From NCBI GenBank assembly GCA_049522565.1, contig JBEKNT010000232.1, positions 1 to 14,412 on the forward strand: 14,412 bases of DNA. Direction: 5' to 3'. The notes beneath the pieces are model-generated. The model made no database searches, was not told where the DNA came from, and worked only from the letters and a program-made list of their open reading frames with translations. This document shows positions 1 to 7,409 of the stretch, one piece after another. This stretch comes from JASHVB01 sp049522565. GTDB taxonomy: Bacteria > Pseudomonadota > Alphaproteobacteria > Acetobacterales > Acetobacteraceae. Numbering within the stretch: position 1 is the first letter of the stretch; each line of letters opens with the position of its first letter. Made by a program: the position numbers and the translations under genes.

Positions 1-66
1 GCCGACCCGATCACCCTCACCCGCCGCTACGCGGCAACCTCTCCCGCGCGCAGCGCGGGAGAGGTT
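1..66 (+). repeat. REP-like palindromic element, copy A (thiolase leader)
   Basis: The first 22 bases are identical to 1374-1395 (copy C). They are followed by a small hairpin (arms 23-27 and 31-35) and then a perfect 14-bp stem: left arm 36-49, loop GCA at 50-52, right arm 53-66. The stem ends 19 nt before the thiolase ATG, so any thiolase transcript starting upstream would carry this structure next to its ribosome binding site. The element may begin outside the window. That this is a dispersed REP-like family is inferred from the further copies at 1295, 1374, 7851 and 7920. Confidence 0.85.
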
Positions 67-85
67 CACACAGGGGGAAACAACC

Positions 86-1288
86 ATGCGCAGCGCCGTC
101 ATCGTCTCCACCGCGCGCACGCCGATCGGCCGTGCCTATCGCGGCGCGTTCAACGATACCCAGTCGCAGACGCTCGGCGGCCACGTCATCGCCGCCGCGG
201 TGCAGCGCGCCGGGGTCGCGCCCGCCGAGGTGGACGACGTGGTGATGGGTGCCGCACTCCAGCAGGGCGCGCAGGGCTTCAACATGGCCCGCCAATGCGC
301 GCTCGCCGCGGGCCTGCCCGACAGCGTGGCCGGCATGACGGTGGATCGGCAGTGCTCGTCCGGGCTGATGGCGATCGCCACCGCGGCGAAGCAGATCATC
401 GACGACGACATGCAGGTCGTGGTCGGCGGCGGGCTGGAGAGCATATCGCTGGTGCAGACCCAGCAGGCGAACCGCCATCGCGCCAAGGACCCGGTGTTGG
501 TGGAGCGCATCCCCGCACTCTACATGGCGATGATCGAAACCGCCGAGATCGTCGCCGACCGCTACAACATTCCACGCGACGCGCAGGACGAATACGCGTT
601 GCGCTCGCAACAGCGCACCGCGGCGGCGCAGCAGGCGGGACGGTTCGACGCCGAGATCGTGCCGCTGGCATCCACCATGCAAGTGACCGACCGAGCCACC
701 GGCGCCACGTCGCCGAAGCAGGTCACTCTGGGCAAGGACGAAGGCAACCGGCCGGAGACCACGCTGGAGGGCCTCGCCGCGCTGAAGCCGGTATTTGCCG
801 ACGGACAGCGCATAACCGCGGGCCGCTACGTCACCGCGGGCAACGCCTCGCAACTGTCCGATGGCGCGTCGGCCGCGGTGCTGATGGAGGCGAAGGAAGC
901 CGAGCGCCGCGGCTTGCAGCCGCTGGGCATCTATCGCGGCATGGCGGTGGCCGGATGCGCGCCGGACGAGATGGGCATCGGTCCGGTGTTCGCCGTGCCG
1001 AAGCTGCTGGCGAAGCACGGGCTGACGGTGGACGACATCGGGCTGTGGGAACTGAACGAGGCGTTCGCCTGCCAGGTGATCTATTGCCGCGACCGACTGG
1101 GCATCGATCCGGACAGGCTGAACGTGGACGGTGGGGCGATTGCGGTCGGCCACCCCTACGGCATGTCGGGTGCGCGCATGACCGGGCACGCGCTGATCGA
1201 GGGCAAGCGGCGCGGCGTGAAATACGTCGTGGTGACGATGTGCGTCGGCGGCGGCATGGGCGCGGCGGGACTGTTCGAGGTGGCGTGA
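86..1288 (+). CDS. Thiolase (acetyl-CoA C-acetyltransferase family)
   Basis: This is a 400-residue cytoplasmic thiolase, full length for the family. It should catalyse reversible Claisen condensation/thiolysis: acetyl-CoA plus acyl-CoA to 3-ketoacyl-CoA plus CoA. The catalytic set is complete. The nucleophile Cys90 lies in DRQCSSG, NEAF is at 324-327, His356 is in GHPYGMSG and the second catalytic Cys386 is in CVGGGMG. The N-terminus (RSAVIVSTARTPIGRAYRG) is the usual thiolase opening. The ATG at 86 is supported by an AGGGGG ribosome-binding stretch at 72-77. The gene lies between REP-like repeats, one ending 19 nt upstream and an inverted one starting 7 nt after the stop. The flavin oxidoreductase gene follows at 1459, suggesting a shared catabolic role, but chain length (biosynthetic acetoacetyl-CoA versus degradative ketoacyl-CoA) cannot be read from sequence alone. 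Family assignment is secure; substrate is not. Confidence 0.95.
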   Translation: MRSAVIVSTARTPIGRAYRGAFNDTQSQTLGGHVIAAAVQRAGVAPAEVDDVVMGAALQQGAQGFNMARQCALAAGLPDSVAGMTVDRQCSSGLMAIATAAKQIIDDDMQVVVGGGLESISLVQTQQANRHRAKDPVLVERIPALYMAMIETAEIVADRYNIPRDAQDEYALRSQQRTAAAQQAGRFDAEIVPLASTMQVTDRATGATSPKQVTLGKDEGNRPETTLEGLAALKPVFADGQRITAGRYVTAGNASQLSDGASAAVLMEAKEAERRGLQPLGIYRGMAVAGCAPDEMGIGPVFAVPKLLAKHGLTVDDIGLWELNEAFACQVIYCRDRLGIDPDRLNVDGGAIAVGHPYGMSGARMTGHALIEGKRRGVKYVVVTMCVGGGMGAAGLFEVA

Positions 1289-1294
1289 CACGAA

Positions 1295-1342
1295 ACCTCT
1301 CCCGCTGCGCGGGAGAGGTCGAGGCGCGCAGCGACGAGGGTG
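1295..1342 (-). repeat. REP-like palindromic element, copy B (inverted)
   Basis: A perfect 11-bp stem, ACCTCTCCCGC at 1295-1305 and its complement at 1309-1319, encloses a 3-nt loop. The element continues to 1342 and has the same 48-nt core length as copies C and D2, but in the opposite orientation. Positions 1309-1342 match the complement of 1391-1424 at 29 of 34 bases, so B and C form an inverted pair. The stem starts 7 nt after the thiolase stop and could also act as a 3' stabiliser or weak terminator. There is no T-tract. Confidence 0.85.
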
Positions 1343-1373
1343 CGGGTGCCACGGAGCGCACGAGCTATAAAGT

Positions 1374-1438
1374 GCCGACCCGATCACCCTCACCCTCGGT
1401 GTTTCGCACCTCGACCTCTCCCGCTTCGCGGGCGAGGT
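1374..1438 (+). repeat. REP-like palindromic element, copy C (oxidoreductase leader)
   Basis: It begins with the same 22 bases as the window start. Its 48-nt core (1391-1438) ends in an 11-bp stem with one mismatch: arms 1414-1424 and 1428-1438, loop TTC. The stem ends 20 nt before the oxidoreductase ATG, almost the same spacing as copy A to the thiolase ATG. With copy A it forms a direct repeat flanking the whole thiolase gene. Confidence 0.85.
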
Positions 1439-1458
1439 TAACCAGGCGGGAGACGACC

Positions 1459-2472
1459 ATGAAATACGGTCTGATCGTCCGGGGCCAGTACCCGGAAGGC
1501 GACGACATGCGGCAGCGCCACAAGGAAGACCTCGATGCGGCGAAGCGTGCGGAGGAACTCGGCTACGACCTGGTGGCCAAGGGGTCGCATTACAGCTCGC
1601 ACCCGTTCCAGTACATCCAGCAGATCCCCTACCTTGCGCAGGTGGCGCTGCTGGCGCCGAAGCTGCGGCTGCTGCCCGGCGTGGTGCTGCTGCCGCTGCA
1701 TTCGCCGCTGCACGTCGCGGAGGAACTCGCCTCGCTCGACGTCATGTCGGACGGCAAGCTGATCTTCGGCGCCGGCATCGGCTACCGCGAAATCGAGTTC
1801 AATGCCTTCGGCACGACGCTGAAAGCCGCCGGCCTGCGCTTCGAGGAATGCCTCACCGCGGTGCAACGCCTGTGGAGCGAGGACTTCGTCACCATGCAGG
1901 CGTCGTATTTCAAGCTCGACGGCGCCAACTGCACGGTGAAGCCGGTGCAGCGGCCGATGCCGCCGGTGTGGATCGGCGCCAACGCCGCGATCGGCATCCG
2001 CCGCGCCGCGCGCATGGCCGATGCGTGGTTCATCAACCCGCATAACAAGCTGGACACCACGGCGCAGCAGATGGAGGTGTACAAGCGCGCGCTCGACGCC
2101 GCGGGCAAGCCGTTCCCCGCCGAGCTGCCGATGGCGCGCGAGGTGTTCGTGGCCCGCTCGCGCGACGAGGCGATCCGCCTCGCCAAACCGTACCTGGAAG
2201 CGAAATACAAGGCGTATCGCGCCTGGGGGCAGGACAAGGTGATGCCGGCGAGCGACCATTTCGATCTCGACTTCGAGGACCTGATGCAGGATCGCTTCCT
2301 GTTCGGCTCGCCGGCGGAGGTGACGGAACAGATCCTCGACCTGCGGCGGCGCTTCGGGGTGACCACGCTGATCTTCGGCATCCATTGGGCCGGCATGCCG
2401 AACAGCCTGGCGCTGGAGCAGATGCAGTTGCTGGCGGAGGAGGTGTTCCCGGCGGTCGATCAGGCCGCGTAA
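1459..2472 (+). CDS. LLM-class (luciferase-like) flavin-dependent oxidoreductase
   Basis: This is a 337-residue protein of the bacterial luciferase-like monooxygenase family, a TIM-barrel enzyme using FMN or F420. Family features seen are the N-terminal strand (MKYGLIVRGQYP), the segment LASLDVMSDGKLIFGAGIGY with the following REIEFNAFG (about residues 93-118), the middle segment PVQRPMPPVWIGANA (about 161-175) and a C-terminal FLFGSPAEVTEQI stretch. No signal peptide is present, so it is cytoplasmic. The reading frame is open far upstream, but that extension crosses the thiolase and the repeats. The ATG at 1459 has a GGGAG site at 1448-1452 and starts at the conserved N-terminus. It probably follows the thiolase transcriptionally, with a 170-nt repeat-filled gap. 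Cofactor and substrate (alkanal, terpenoid, xenobiotic) cannot be told from the sequence. Confidence 0.92.
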   Translation: MKYGLIVRGQYPEGDDMRQRHKEDLDAAKRAEELGYDLVAKGSHYSSHPFQYIQQIPYLAQVALLAPKLRLLPGVVLLPLHSPLHVAEELASLDVMSDGKLIFGAGIGYREIEFNAFGTTLKAAGLRFEECLTAVQRLWSEDFVTMQASYFKLDGANCTVKPVQRPMPPVWIGANAAIGIRRAARMADAWFINPHNKLDTTAQQMEVYKRALDAAGKPFPAELPMAREVFVARSRDEAIRLAKPYLEAKYKAYRAWGQDKVMPASDHFDLDFEDLMQDRFLFGSPAEVTEQILDLRRRFGVTTLIFGIHWAGMPNSLALEQMQLLAEEVFPAVDQAA

Positions 2473-2571
2473 CGCGACTGCAAGGCCACAAGCCTAGATT
2501 GCCGCCGCCTTACCGGGTGGCGGGATGGGGTGCCGGCCCGGTTGCGGCCCAATTTTGTAGTGTTCCGCCTC

Positions 2572-3951
2572 ATGCCGCCGAATCGTGCTTCCCTGCCCTC
2601 AGTACTGCTCTTTGCGGCGTTAGTGACGTGCGTGGCGAACGTTGCGAGCGCAGATCCTGTGAGTAATCGGTTCTGCATCGTGCCACTCAAGGGTGGCGCG
2701 GCAGTCGAGGTTGGCGAAATCTGGCGTGCGACCGACCACGTCTTTTCGATCCCAGGCCTACCCGCCCCAGTGTTCACGCCCTACGCACGCCCCTGGACGA
2801 TCAGTGCGGATCGGCGACTGGTGCCGTACAACGGCGCGTTTCCCCACTCCTATTTCGATTTTGGGAACTGGGTGGTCGAGCCATGGAGCAAGCGCGCGGT
2901 CGCGATAGCCTATGGTGGCGGTGTTTCCGTGTTGGATCCGGGAAGTGACCGGTTTGAGGCGATCGACGATGCTTCGCACGGGCCGCGTGTCGGTTTTTTC
3001 AGGCCCGCCGTGCTGCCGCGACGCCGCTTGACCATCGTCATCGATAACCGTGGCCTGCCCTTCGTCGTCGATGGCAGATCGTTGCGCCCCTGGCTGTCGC
3101 GGGAGCGCCTGGCCGAGATCGGCTTGCACGGCATTTTGAGTTTGCGGGACGTGCCCGCACTGTCAGCCACCATCGTCATCGACGTGGACCACCACCTCTG
3201 GGTGCTCTCCGACGCTGACACTTGGCAAGACATCGGGCAGGTCGACCACGATACCGGCGGCGTTGGCGTTTTCGATGCCCCTGGCGGCCGCGAGGTGCTG
3301 TTTGCGCATGGCCGGCTGATCGAACTCCGGCGGGACGATGGCGGTGCGCAGCTGCACTTCTCGATGACGACCCTGGCTTGGGACGACGCTATCGGAGGCA
3401 GCCGCTTCCAGGTCTCCGACTTGTTTCACCGCGTGCTGACCTATGAACGCCCCACCTTCCTCGCGCTCCAGCCGCGATGGCGCGAGTTGAAGGACGACAG
3501 CTTCGTCGACATTCCAGGAGGAGCGACCGGATTCCCAGGCAACATGCGCCGCGGGTCCATGCAGGATCTGCCAACGCTAGGTCGAACGCTGATCAAAGGC
3601 CAGGATCGGTTGTTTTTGTATGACGGCAAGAAGATCGTGCCTGTCCAGAACAGCGACTATGAGCAGATCGGTCCGTTGCCCGCGGTTTACGACCTGCCCG
3701 AAATCGGACGCGTCCTCGTTGTCGCACGCGCTGGCGTCTTCGAACTGACGGGCGAAGGACGGCTGGTGCCTCGCGCGATGCCGTTCCCTGCCACCGGCCT
3801 GCCAACGCCGGAGTTTGCCGATTGGCCGGGTACGGGGGCGGCGCTGGTTGCGACGGCCAACGGCGTGTACGATCATCAGCGCCCGGCGCGGGATTTTCCT
3901 GGCGGTCGATACACAGCGTTCCGGCCCCGAGCCATGCCGGACAATGCGTGA
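2572..3951 (+). CDS. Secreted protein of unknown function, propeller-like, N-terminal part of a split gene
   Basis: I do not recognise the family. The product is 459 residues from the ATG at 2572. It starts with a clear Sec signal peptide (hydrophobic stretch about 8-25, likely cleavage after VASA at residue 27), so it should be periplasmic or outside. The rest is rich in short beta-like segments separated by Gly/Asp turns, for example DRLFLYDGKK, RVLVVARAGVFEL and ALVATANGVYD. These resemble blades of a beta-propeller; this is inference from pattern. A GTG at 2530 would add 14 residues before the signal peptide and is less likely; no strong ribosome site is seen at either start. The 3' end overlaps the next ORF by 8 nt (ATGCGTGA). 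That ORF continues the same style of sequence without a signal peptide, so the two probably derive from one reading frame of about 860 codons. By eye, A/T is more frequent at third positions than in flanking genes. Confidence 0.7.
   Translation: MPPNRASLPSVLLFAALVTCVANVASADPVSNRFCIVPLKGGAAVEVGEIWRATDHVFSIPGLPAPVFTPYARPWTISADRRLVPYNGAFPHSYFDFGNWVVEPWSKRAVAIAYGGGVSVLDPGSDRFEAIDDASHGPRVGFFRPAVLPRRRLTIVIDNRGLPFVVDGRSLRPWLSRERLAEIGLHGILSLRDVPALSATIVIDVDHHLWVLSDADTWQDIGQVDHDTGGVGVFDAPGGREVLFAHGRLIELRRDDGGAQLHFSMTTLAWDDAIGGSRFQVSDLFHRVLTYERPTFLALQPRWRELKDDSFVDIPGGATGFPGNMRRGSMQDLPTLGRTLIKGQDRLFLYDGKKIVPVQNSDYEQIGPLPAVYDLPEIGRVLVVARAGVFELTGEGRLVPRAMPFPATGLPTPEFADWPGTGAALVATANGVYDHQRPARDFPGGRYTAFRPRAMPDNA
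3897..3948 (+). other. Probable frame-change zone between the two propeller-like ORFs
   Basis: Upstream of here the signal-peptide ORF reads convincingly (ALVATANGVYDHQ). Downstream the other frame reads convincingly (DGVLIDTASGLFHLQ). The downstream frame is open from 3815, so one extra base (or two lost) anywhere from the TTTT run at 3894-3897 to the stop at 3949 would join them. The exact site cannot be fixed from one sequence. Genuine translational coupling through the ATGCGTGA overlap is the alternative. Confidence 0.45.
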
Positions 3952-5158
3952 AATTGCCAGCCGAATTCCACCGTCGGGAATTTGCTTGCGGCCGGTTCCC
4001 GGAACAGACGCCGAAGCCATGGGCGATGCCATCGGCGGCACGATCGAGGCGCCAAACGGCGATGGCGTGCTGATCGACACAGCGAGCGGCCTGTTTCACT
4101 TGCAAGATGACGGCGCCATTGTCCTGTTGCAGCACAAAGACGGGTCTTACACGCGGGAGTTGGCGCCGCTGCCCTGGTCGGGCGACGTCATTGCCGCTTT
4201 CGGCGATACGTCAATTGTCCGGCAGGACCTGTCTGTCGAATCGCTGGGAATTCAAGACGACAACCGATTGCTGGGCGTTTTCTCATCGATTCAGGCCGTG
4301 TTGCTGGTAACCCACGGAGGCGGCCGGATTGTGCTGACACGGCTTTCGGGTGGGCAGTACCACCTAGCAACCCCGATTACGAAGAACGAAATCCAGGCCG
4401 TGGTCGATACGCCATGGTTCGGCGGTCCGCTGGTCGAAACGCGCACCGGCGGCATATTCCTGATGGACCGTGCCGGCGCCCTGAGCAAGTTCGCCTTGCC
4501 GCAAGGCAACGACCCAATAACTCTCGCTGGCGCGTTTGTCGTCAATCGATTTCAGACAGTCTATGGCCAAGTGAAGGGCTTGTTTCGCCTTACGTCGGAT
4601 CGTCAAAGTCATTCCGTGGCTGGTTGGCCCGACAGCGCCGTCGCCCTGACCATGTTCGATCCGGGCGAGGGGGACGTATTGTTCGGTACGACCGCCGGTA
4701 TCGTCTCGGTGAGCAGCGATGGGGTCGCCCGGCGCATCGATGATCGTGGCGCGCCCAGCGGCACCATCAGGACGTTTGCCCGGGAACCGGGGAGCACGCG
4801 GATCATTGCCGGCGGCGATGAGGGGCTGTTCAGCCTCTCGCCGGGTGCCTCGTCGGTAAGCGCCGTTGCCAATGGTTCAGCCGATGCGATCGGGCCGGTC
4901 GAACGCATCACCGAGGTTCCGTTTGCCGGCATCGATATTGTCAAGGCGACGAAAGTTACCTACGCCGTGACGAATGACAAGCCGCAGGTGATTGGTGACC
5001 TGTCGGCGGCCAGCACTATGTCCGGCCTGACGACATTTCCGCGCCTCCATCGTGCCTTCGTGACGAAGCGCGCCGCGACCGGAGCGCAGCTTTACGAACT
5101 GGGCACACATACGGCCGACGCTCCGTGCGGCAGGTTCACCGGCGCAACCAACCCATAA
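3944..5158 (+). CDS. Propeller-like protein of unknown function, C-terminal part of a split gene
   Basis: The product is 404 residues from the ATG at 3944, which overlaps the preceding stop. I recognise no family. It contains repeated blade-like units with the pattern hydrophobic strand, Gly, Val/Leu-Phe, Asp/Ser turn: GVLIDTASGLFHLQDDG, TRTGGIFLMDRAGALSKF, GDVLFGTTAGIVSVSSDG and IIAGGDEGLFSLSPG. This suggests a beta-propeller similar in style to two-component-regulator-propeller or YVTN repeats. It has no signal peptide or membrane segment of its own. A secreted propeller fragment without export signal is what a frameshifted gene would leave. If the frame change is real, this half is either exported as part of the fused protein or not functional. 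Base composition matches the upstream ORF and differs from the flanking genes, so both were probably acquired together. A start upstream at 3815 in this frame is possible but would overlap the first ORF deeply. Confidence 0.6.
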   Translation: MREIASRIPPSGICLRPVPGTDAEAMGDAIGGTIEAPNGDGVLIDTASGLFHLQDDGAIVLLQHKDGSYTRELAPLPWSGDVIAAFGDTSIVRQDLSVESLGIQDDNRLLGVFSSIQAVLLVTHGGGRIVLTRLSGGQYHLATPITKNEIQAVVDTPWFGGPLVETRTGGIFLMDRAGALSKFALPQGNDPITLAGAFVVNRFQTVYGQVKGLFRLTSDRQSHSVAGWPDSAVALTMFDPGEGDVLFGTTAGIVSVSSDGVARRIDDRGAPSGTIRTFAREPGSTRIIAGGDEGLFSLSPGASSVSAVANGSADAIGPVERITEVPFAGIDIVKATKVTYAVTNDKPQVIGDLSAASTMSGLTTFPRLHRAFVTKRAATGAQLYELGTHTADAPCGRFTGATNP

Positions 5159-5184
5159 GGCAAACGATCGCCATCTCCGACGCC

Positions 5185-5211
5185 GGCATAAACTGCGTTT
5201 GGCAGTGTGCC
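5185..5211 (+). terminator. Weak stem-loop after the propeller ORFs
   Basis: An inner stem ACTGC (5192-5196) and GCAGT (5202-5206) with loop GTTTG is extended by GGCA (5185-5188) and TGCC (5208-5211) across small bulges. It lies 27 nt beyond the stop codon. There is no T-tract, so a transcription-terminator role is tentative. Confidence 0.3.
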
Positions 5212-5286
5212 ATCGGTGCCCCGACTTCTGGCGCAACCAGGCGAGCCCGCTTAGAATGACCCCAACAAATCAACGGAGGACACGTC

Positions 5287-6543
5287 ATGCCGACACTGCG
5301 CCGCGCTATGGGGCTCGCCGCCATCTTGCTGGCGACCACCTCGATTGCGCCCGCGTTGCGAGCCGCCGAGCCGCTCACCATCGGATTCGACACCGAACAG
5401 ACCGGCGGCCTGGCACCGAACGGCAAGGCGGCGCTGCTGGCGCAGCAGATCTGGGCGGAGGAGGTCAACGCCAAGGGCGGCTTGCTCGGACGCCCGGTCA
5501 AGCTGGTGTATTACGATGACCAGTCCAACCCCGCCCTGGTTCCCGGCATCATCACCAAATTGCTCGACGTCGATAAGGTTGACATCCTGATCGGCGGCAA
5601 TGGCACCAATATGCTGGCGCCCGCTTTGCCGATCGTCATGCAGCACAACCTCACCTTCCTCGGCCTGTTCGGGCTCGACGTGAACAGCGAGTTCCACTAT
5701 CCGAACTATTTCTCGATCATTCCGGCCGGCGGCGAGCACCCGCGGGAGGCGTTCTCGCAGGGCTTCTTCGCGGTGGCCGGGGCGATGAACCCGAAGCCGC
5801 AAACCATCGCGCTGGTCGGCGCCGATGCGGAGTTTTCCAAGAACGCGGTGGACGGCGCCCGCGCGCAGGCCAAGCGCATGGGATTGAAGATCGTCTACGA
5901 CCAGACCTACCCGCCCGCCACCCCCGACTACACGCCGATCGTGCGCGCCATCCAGGCGACCAATCCGGACCTGGTCTATGTCGGGTCCTATCCCACCGAC
6001 ACCGTCGGCATGGTGCGCGCCGCCAACGAAGTCGGTCTGAAGACGAGAATGTTCGGCGGCGGCATGGTCGGATTGCAATCCACCTCGATCAAGATGCAGC
6101 TCGGGCCGCTGCTGAACGGTATCGAGGATTACGATTTCTGGCAGCCGGTGAAGACCTTCGCCACGCCGGAGGCGATGGAATTTCTGAAGAAATACCAGGC
6201 GAAGGCGGGCGCCGAGGGGGTCGATGCGCTCGGCTACTATCTGCCGCCGTTCGCCTATGCCGACATGCAGGTGCTCGGTGAGGCGATTACCGCGGTCGGC
6301 AGCCTGGACCAGAAGAAGCTCGCCGACTACCTGCGCAGCCACACCTTCCATACCGTGGCGGGCGACATCAAGTTCGGGCCGAACGGCGAATGGACCGAGC
6401 CGCGCGTGCTCGCGGTGCAGTTCCGTGGCGTCACCGGGCACGACGTGGACCAGTTCAAGGATGCGAAGACCGAGGTCGTGCTGTGGCCCCCGGCGTTGCA
6501 GACCGGCACGTTGCAATCCCCGTACGATGAGGCGAAGCACTGA
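5287..6543 (+). CDS. ABC transporter substrate-binding protein (LivK-like, Peripla_BP_6)
   Basis: This 418-residue periplasmic binding protein belongs to the branched-chain amino acid/amide/urea type (type I periplasmic fold). It begins with a Sec signal peptide (RR at 5-6, hydrophobic 8-24, likely cut after residue 26 or 27). The mature protein opens PLTIGFDTEQTGGLAPNG, followed by the characteristic EVNAKGGLLGRPVKLVYYDDQSNP segment (about 59-81), then the second-domain segments QTIALVGADAEFSKN and PDLVYVGSYPTDTVGMVRAA. The start at 5287 has a good GGAGGA site at 5275-5280 with 6-nt spacing. Such proteins capture a ligand for an inner-membrane permease and ATPase, but none is encoded in this window, so it is an orphan here. 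The next gene is queC, which is unrelated. The ligand cannot be predicted from sequence; aromatic or short-chain carboxylic compounds are as possible as amino acids. Confidence 0.93.
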   Translation: MPTLRRAMGLAAILLATTSIAPALRAAEPLTIGFDTEQTGGLAPNGKAALLAQQIWAEEVNAKGGLLGRPVKLVYYDDQSNPALVPGIITKLLDVDKVDILIGGNGTNMLAPALPIVMQHNLTFLGLFGLDVNSEFHYPNYFSIIPAGGEHPREAFSQGFFAVAGAMNPKPQTIALVGADAEFSKNAVDGARAQAKRMGLKIVYDQTYPPATPDYTPIVRAIQATNPDLVYVGSYPTDTVGMVRAANEVGLKTRMFGGGMVGLQSTSIKMQLGPLLNGIEDYDFWQPVKTFATPEAMEFLKKYQAKAGAEGVDALGYYLPPFAYADMQVLGEAITAVGSLDQKKLADYLRSHTFHTVAGDIKFGPNGEWTEPRVLAVQFRGVTGHDVDQFKDAKTEVVLWPPALQTGTLQSPYDEAKH

Positions 6544-6606
6544 CCCCGCGCTCTGCTCCCCCCCCCCACTTGCGCGAGGCATCAGGTGAGGATGCTGTGG
6601 GGCGCA

Positions 6607-6648
6607 CGCATCACCCTCCCCCCACCCCTCCCGCTGGCGGGCGGGGAG
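6607..6648 (+). repeat. C-rich palindromic repeat, second family, copy E
   Basis: A CGCA-led, C-rich run leads into a stem with arms CCCCTCCCGC at 6625-6634 and its near-complement at 6637-6646 (one mismatch), with a TG loop. The same order (CGCA, CCCTCCCCCCA, CCCC, TCCC, then a G-rich arm) appears in reverse orientation at 14350-14391. It sits between the binding-protein stop and queC, in a 124-nt gap that also holds a run of ten C at 6558-6567. Confidence 0.65.
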
Positions 6649-6667
6649 CACCACTTACTTCTCCCGC

Positions 6668-7375
6668 ATGACCCCTGAAACGCCCAGCGATCGCGCTCTG
6701 GTGCTGTTCTCCGGCGGGCAGGATTCCACCACCTGCCTCGCCTGGGCGCTGGCGCGCTATGCGCACGTGGAGACGGTCGGCTTCGCCTACGGCCAGCGCC
6801 ACGCCGTGGAACTCGCCTGCCGCGCACCCATCCGCAGCCAACTGGCAACGCCGGCGCTCGGACCCGATCACATGGTGGACCTGACGGCGACGCTGGGCGC
6901 ACTTGGTACGACCGCGCTCACATCCGACACCGAAATCGCCATGACCGCGGAGGGCCTGCCCAACACCTTCGTGCCCGGCCGCAACCTGCTGTTCCTGACC
7001 TGCGCCGCGGCCCTCGCGTACCGCCGCGGCCTGCGCCGTATCGTCGCGGGCATGTGCGAGACCGACTACTCCGGCTACCCCGATTGCCGCGACGACACGA
7101 TCAAGGCGATGCAGCTCGCGCTGAACCTGGGCATGCAGCGCCGCTTCGTGCTGGAGACGCCGCTGATGTGGCGCGACAAGGCGGCCACCTGGACCCTGGC
7201 GCACGCACTGGGCGGCGACGCACTTGTGGAGTTGATCCGCACCGCGACGCATAGCTGCTATAAGGGCGACCGCAGCCACCTGCACGACTGGGGCTATGGC
7301 TGCGCCGCCTGCCCCGCCTGCGAGCTGCGCGCGTCCGGCTGGCGCCGCTGGCGCGAAGCTGCCGGCTCGGCTTGA
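6668..7375 (+). CDS. queC: 7-cyano-7-deazaguanine (preQ0) synthase
   Basis: This 235-residue cytoplasmic enzyme converts 7-carboxy-7-deazaguanine plus ammonia and ATP to preQ0, a step in queuosine tRNA modification. The ATP-pyrophosphatase loop SGGQDS is at residues 15-20, and the FVPGRNLLF segment of the family is near 99-107. Four C-terminal cysteines (197, 212, 215, 218) in the arrangement C...GYGCAACPAC form the structural zinc site. Length matches the family. The ATG at 6668 places the loop at the usual distance from the N-terminus; no strong ribosome site is visible. Other queuosine genes (queD, queE, queF) are absent from the window, so it works with partners elsewhere. A small secreted protein follows after 34 nt, probably co-transcribed. 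Nothing around it suggests the defence-type QueC homologues. Confidence 0.96.
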   Translation: MTPETPSDRALVLFSGGQDSTTCLAWALARYAHVETVGFAYGQRHAVELACRAPIRSQLATPALGPDHMVDLTATLGALGTTALTSDTEIAMTAEGLPNTFVPGRNLLFLTCAAALAYRRGLRRIVAGMCETDYSGYPDCRDDTIKAMQLALNLGMQRRFVLETPLMWRDKAATWTLAHALGGDALVELIRTATHSCYKGDRSHLHDWGYGCAACPACELRASGWRRWREAAGSA

Positions 7376-7409
7376 ATCCCGCCCGATTCGCCCCGACAGG
7401 AGACATCGC

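Noticed and set aside
1140..1180. Thiolase GHPYGMSG in place of the commoner GHPLGASG
   Set aside because: The catalytic His is kept and this variant looks typical of a known proteobacterial thiolase subgroup, so it is not novel.
17..1393. A 458-codon minus-strand frame opposite the thiolase
   Set aside because: The thiolase has a complete catalytic set. The antisense product is Arg/His-rich and also runs through the repeat hairpins.
295..1458. N-terminal extension of the oxidoreductase frame through the thiolase
   Set aside because: It would read the thiolase and repeats out of frame as Arg/Gly-rich sequence; the conserved N-terminus begins at 1459 after an SD site.
5199..5257. Promoter made of TTGGCA (5199-5204) and TAGAAT (5252-5257) before the binding protein
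   Set aside because: The spacing of 47 nt is far from the 16-18 nt needed for a sigma-70 promoter.
5251..6654. A 467-codon minus-strand frame opposite the binding protein
   Set aside because: Low-complexity shadow of a gene with a clear signal peptide and family features.
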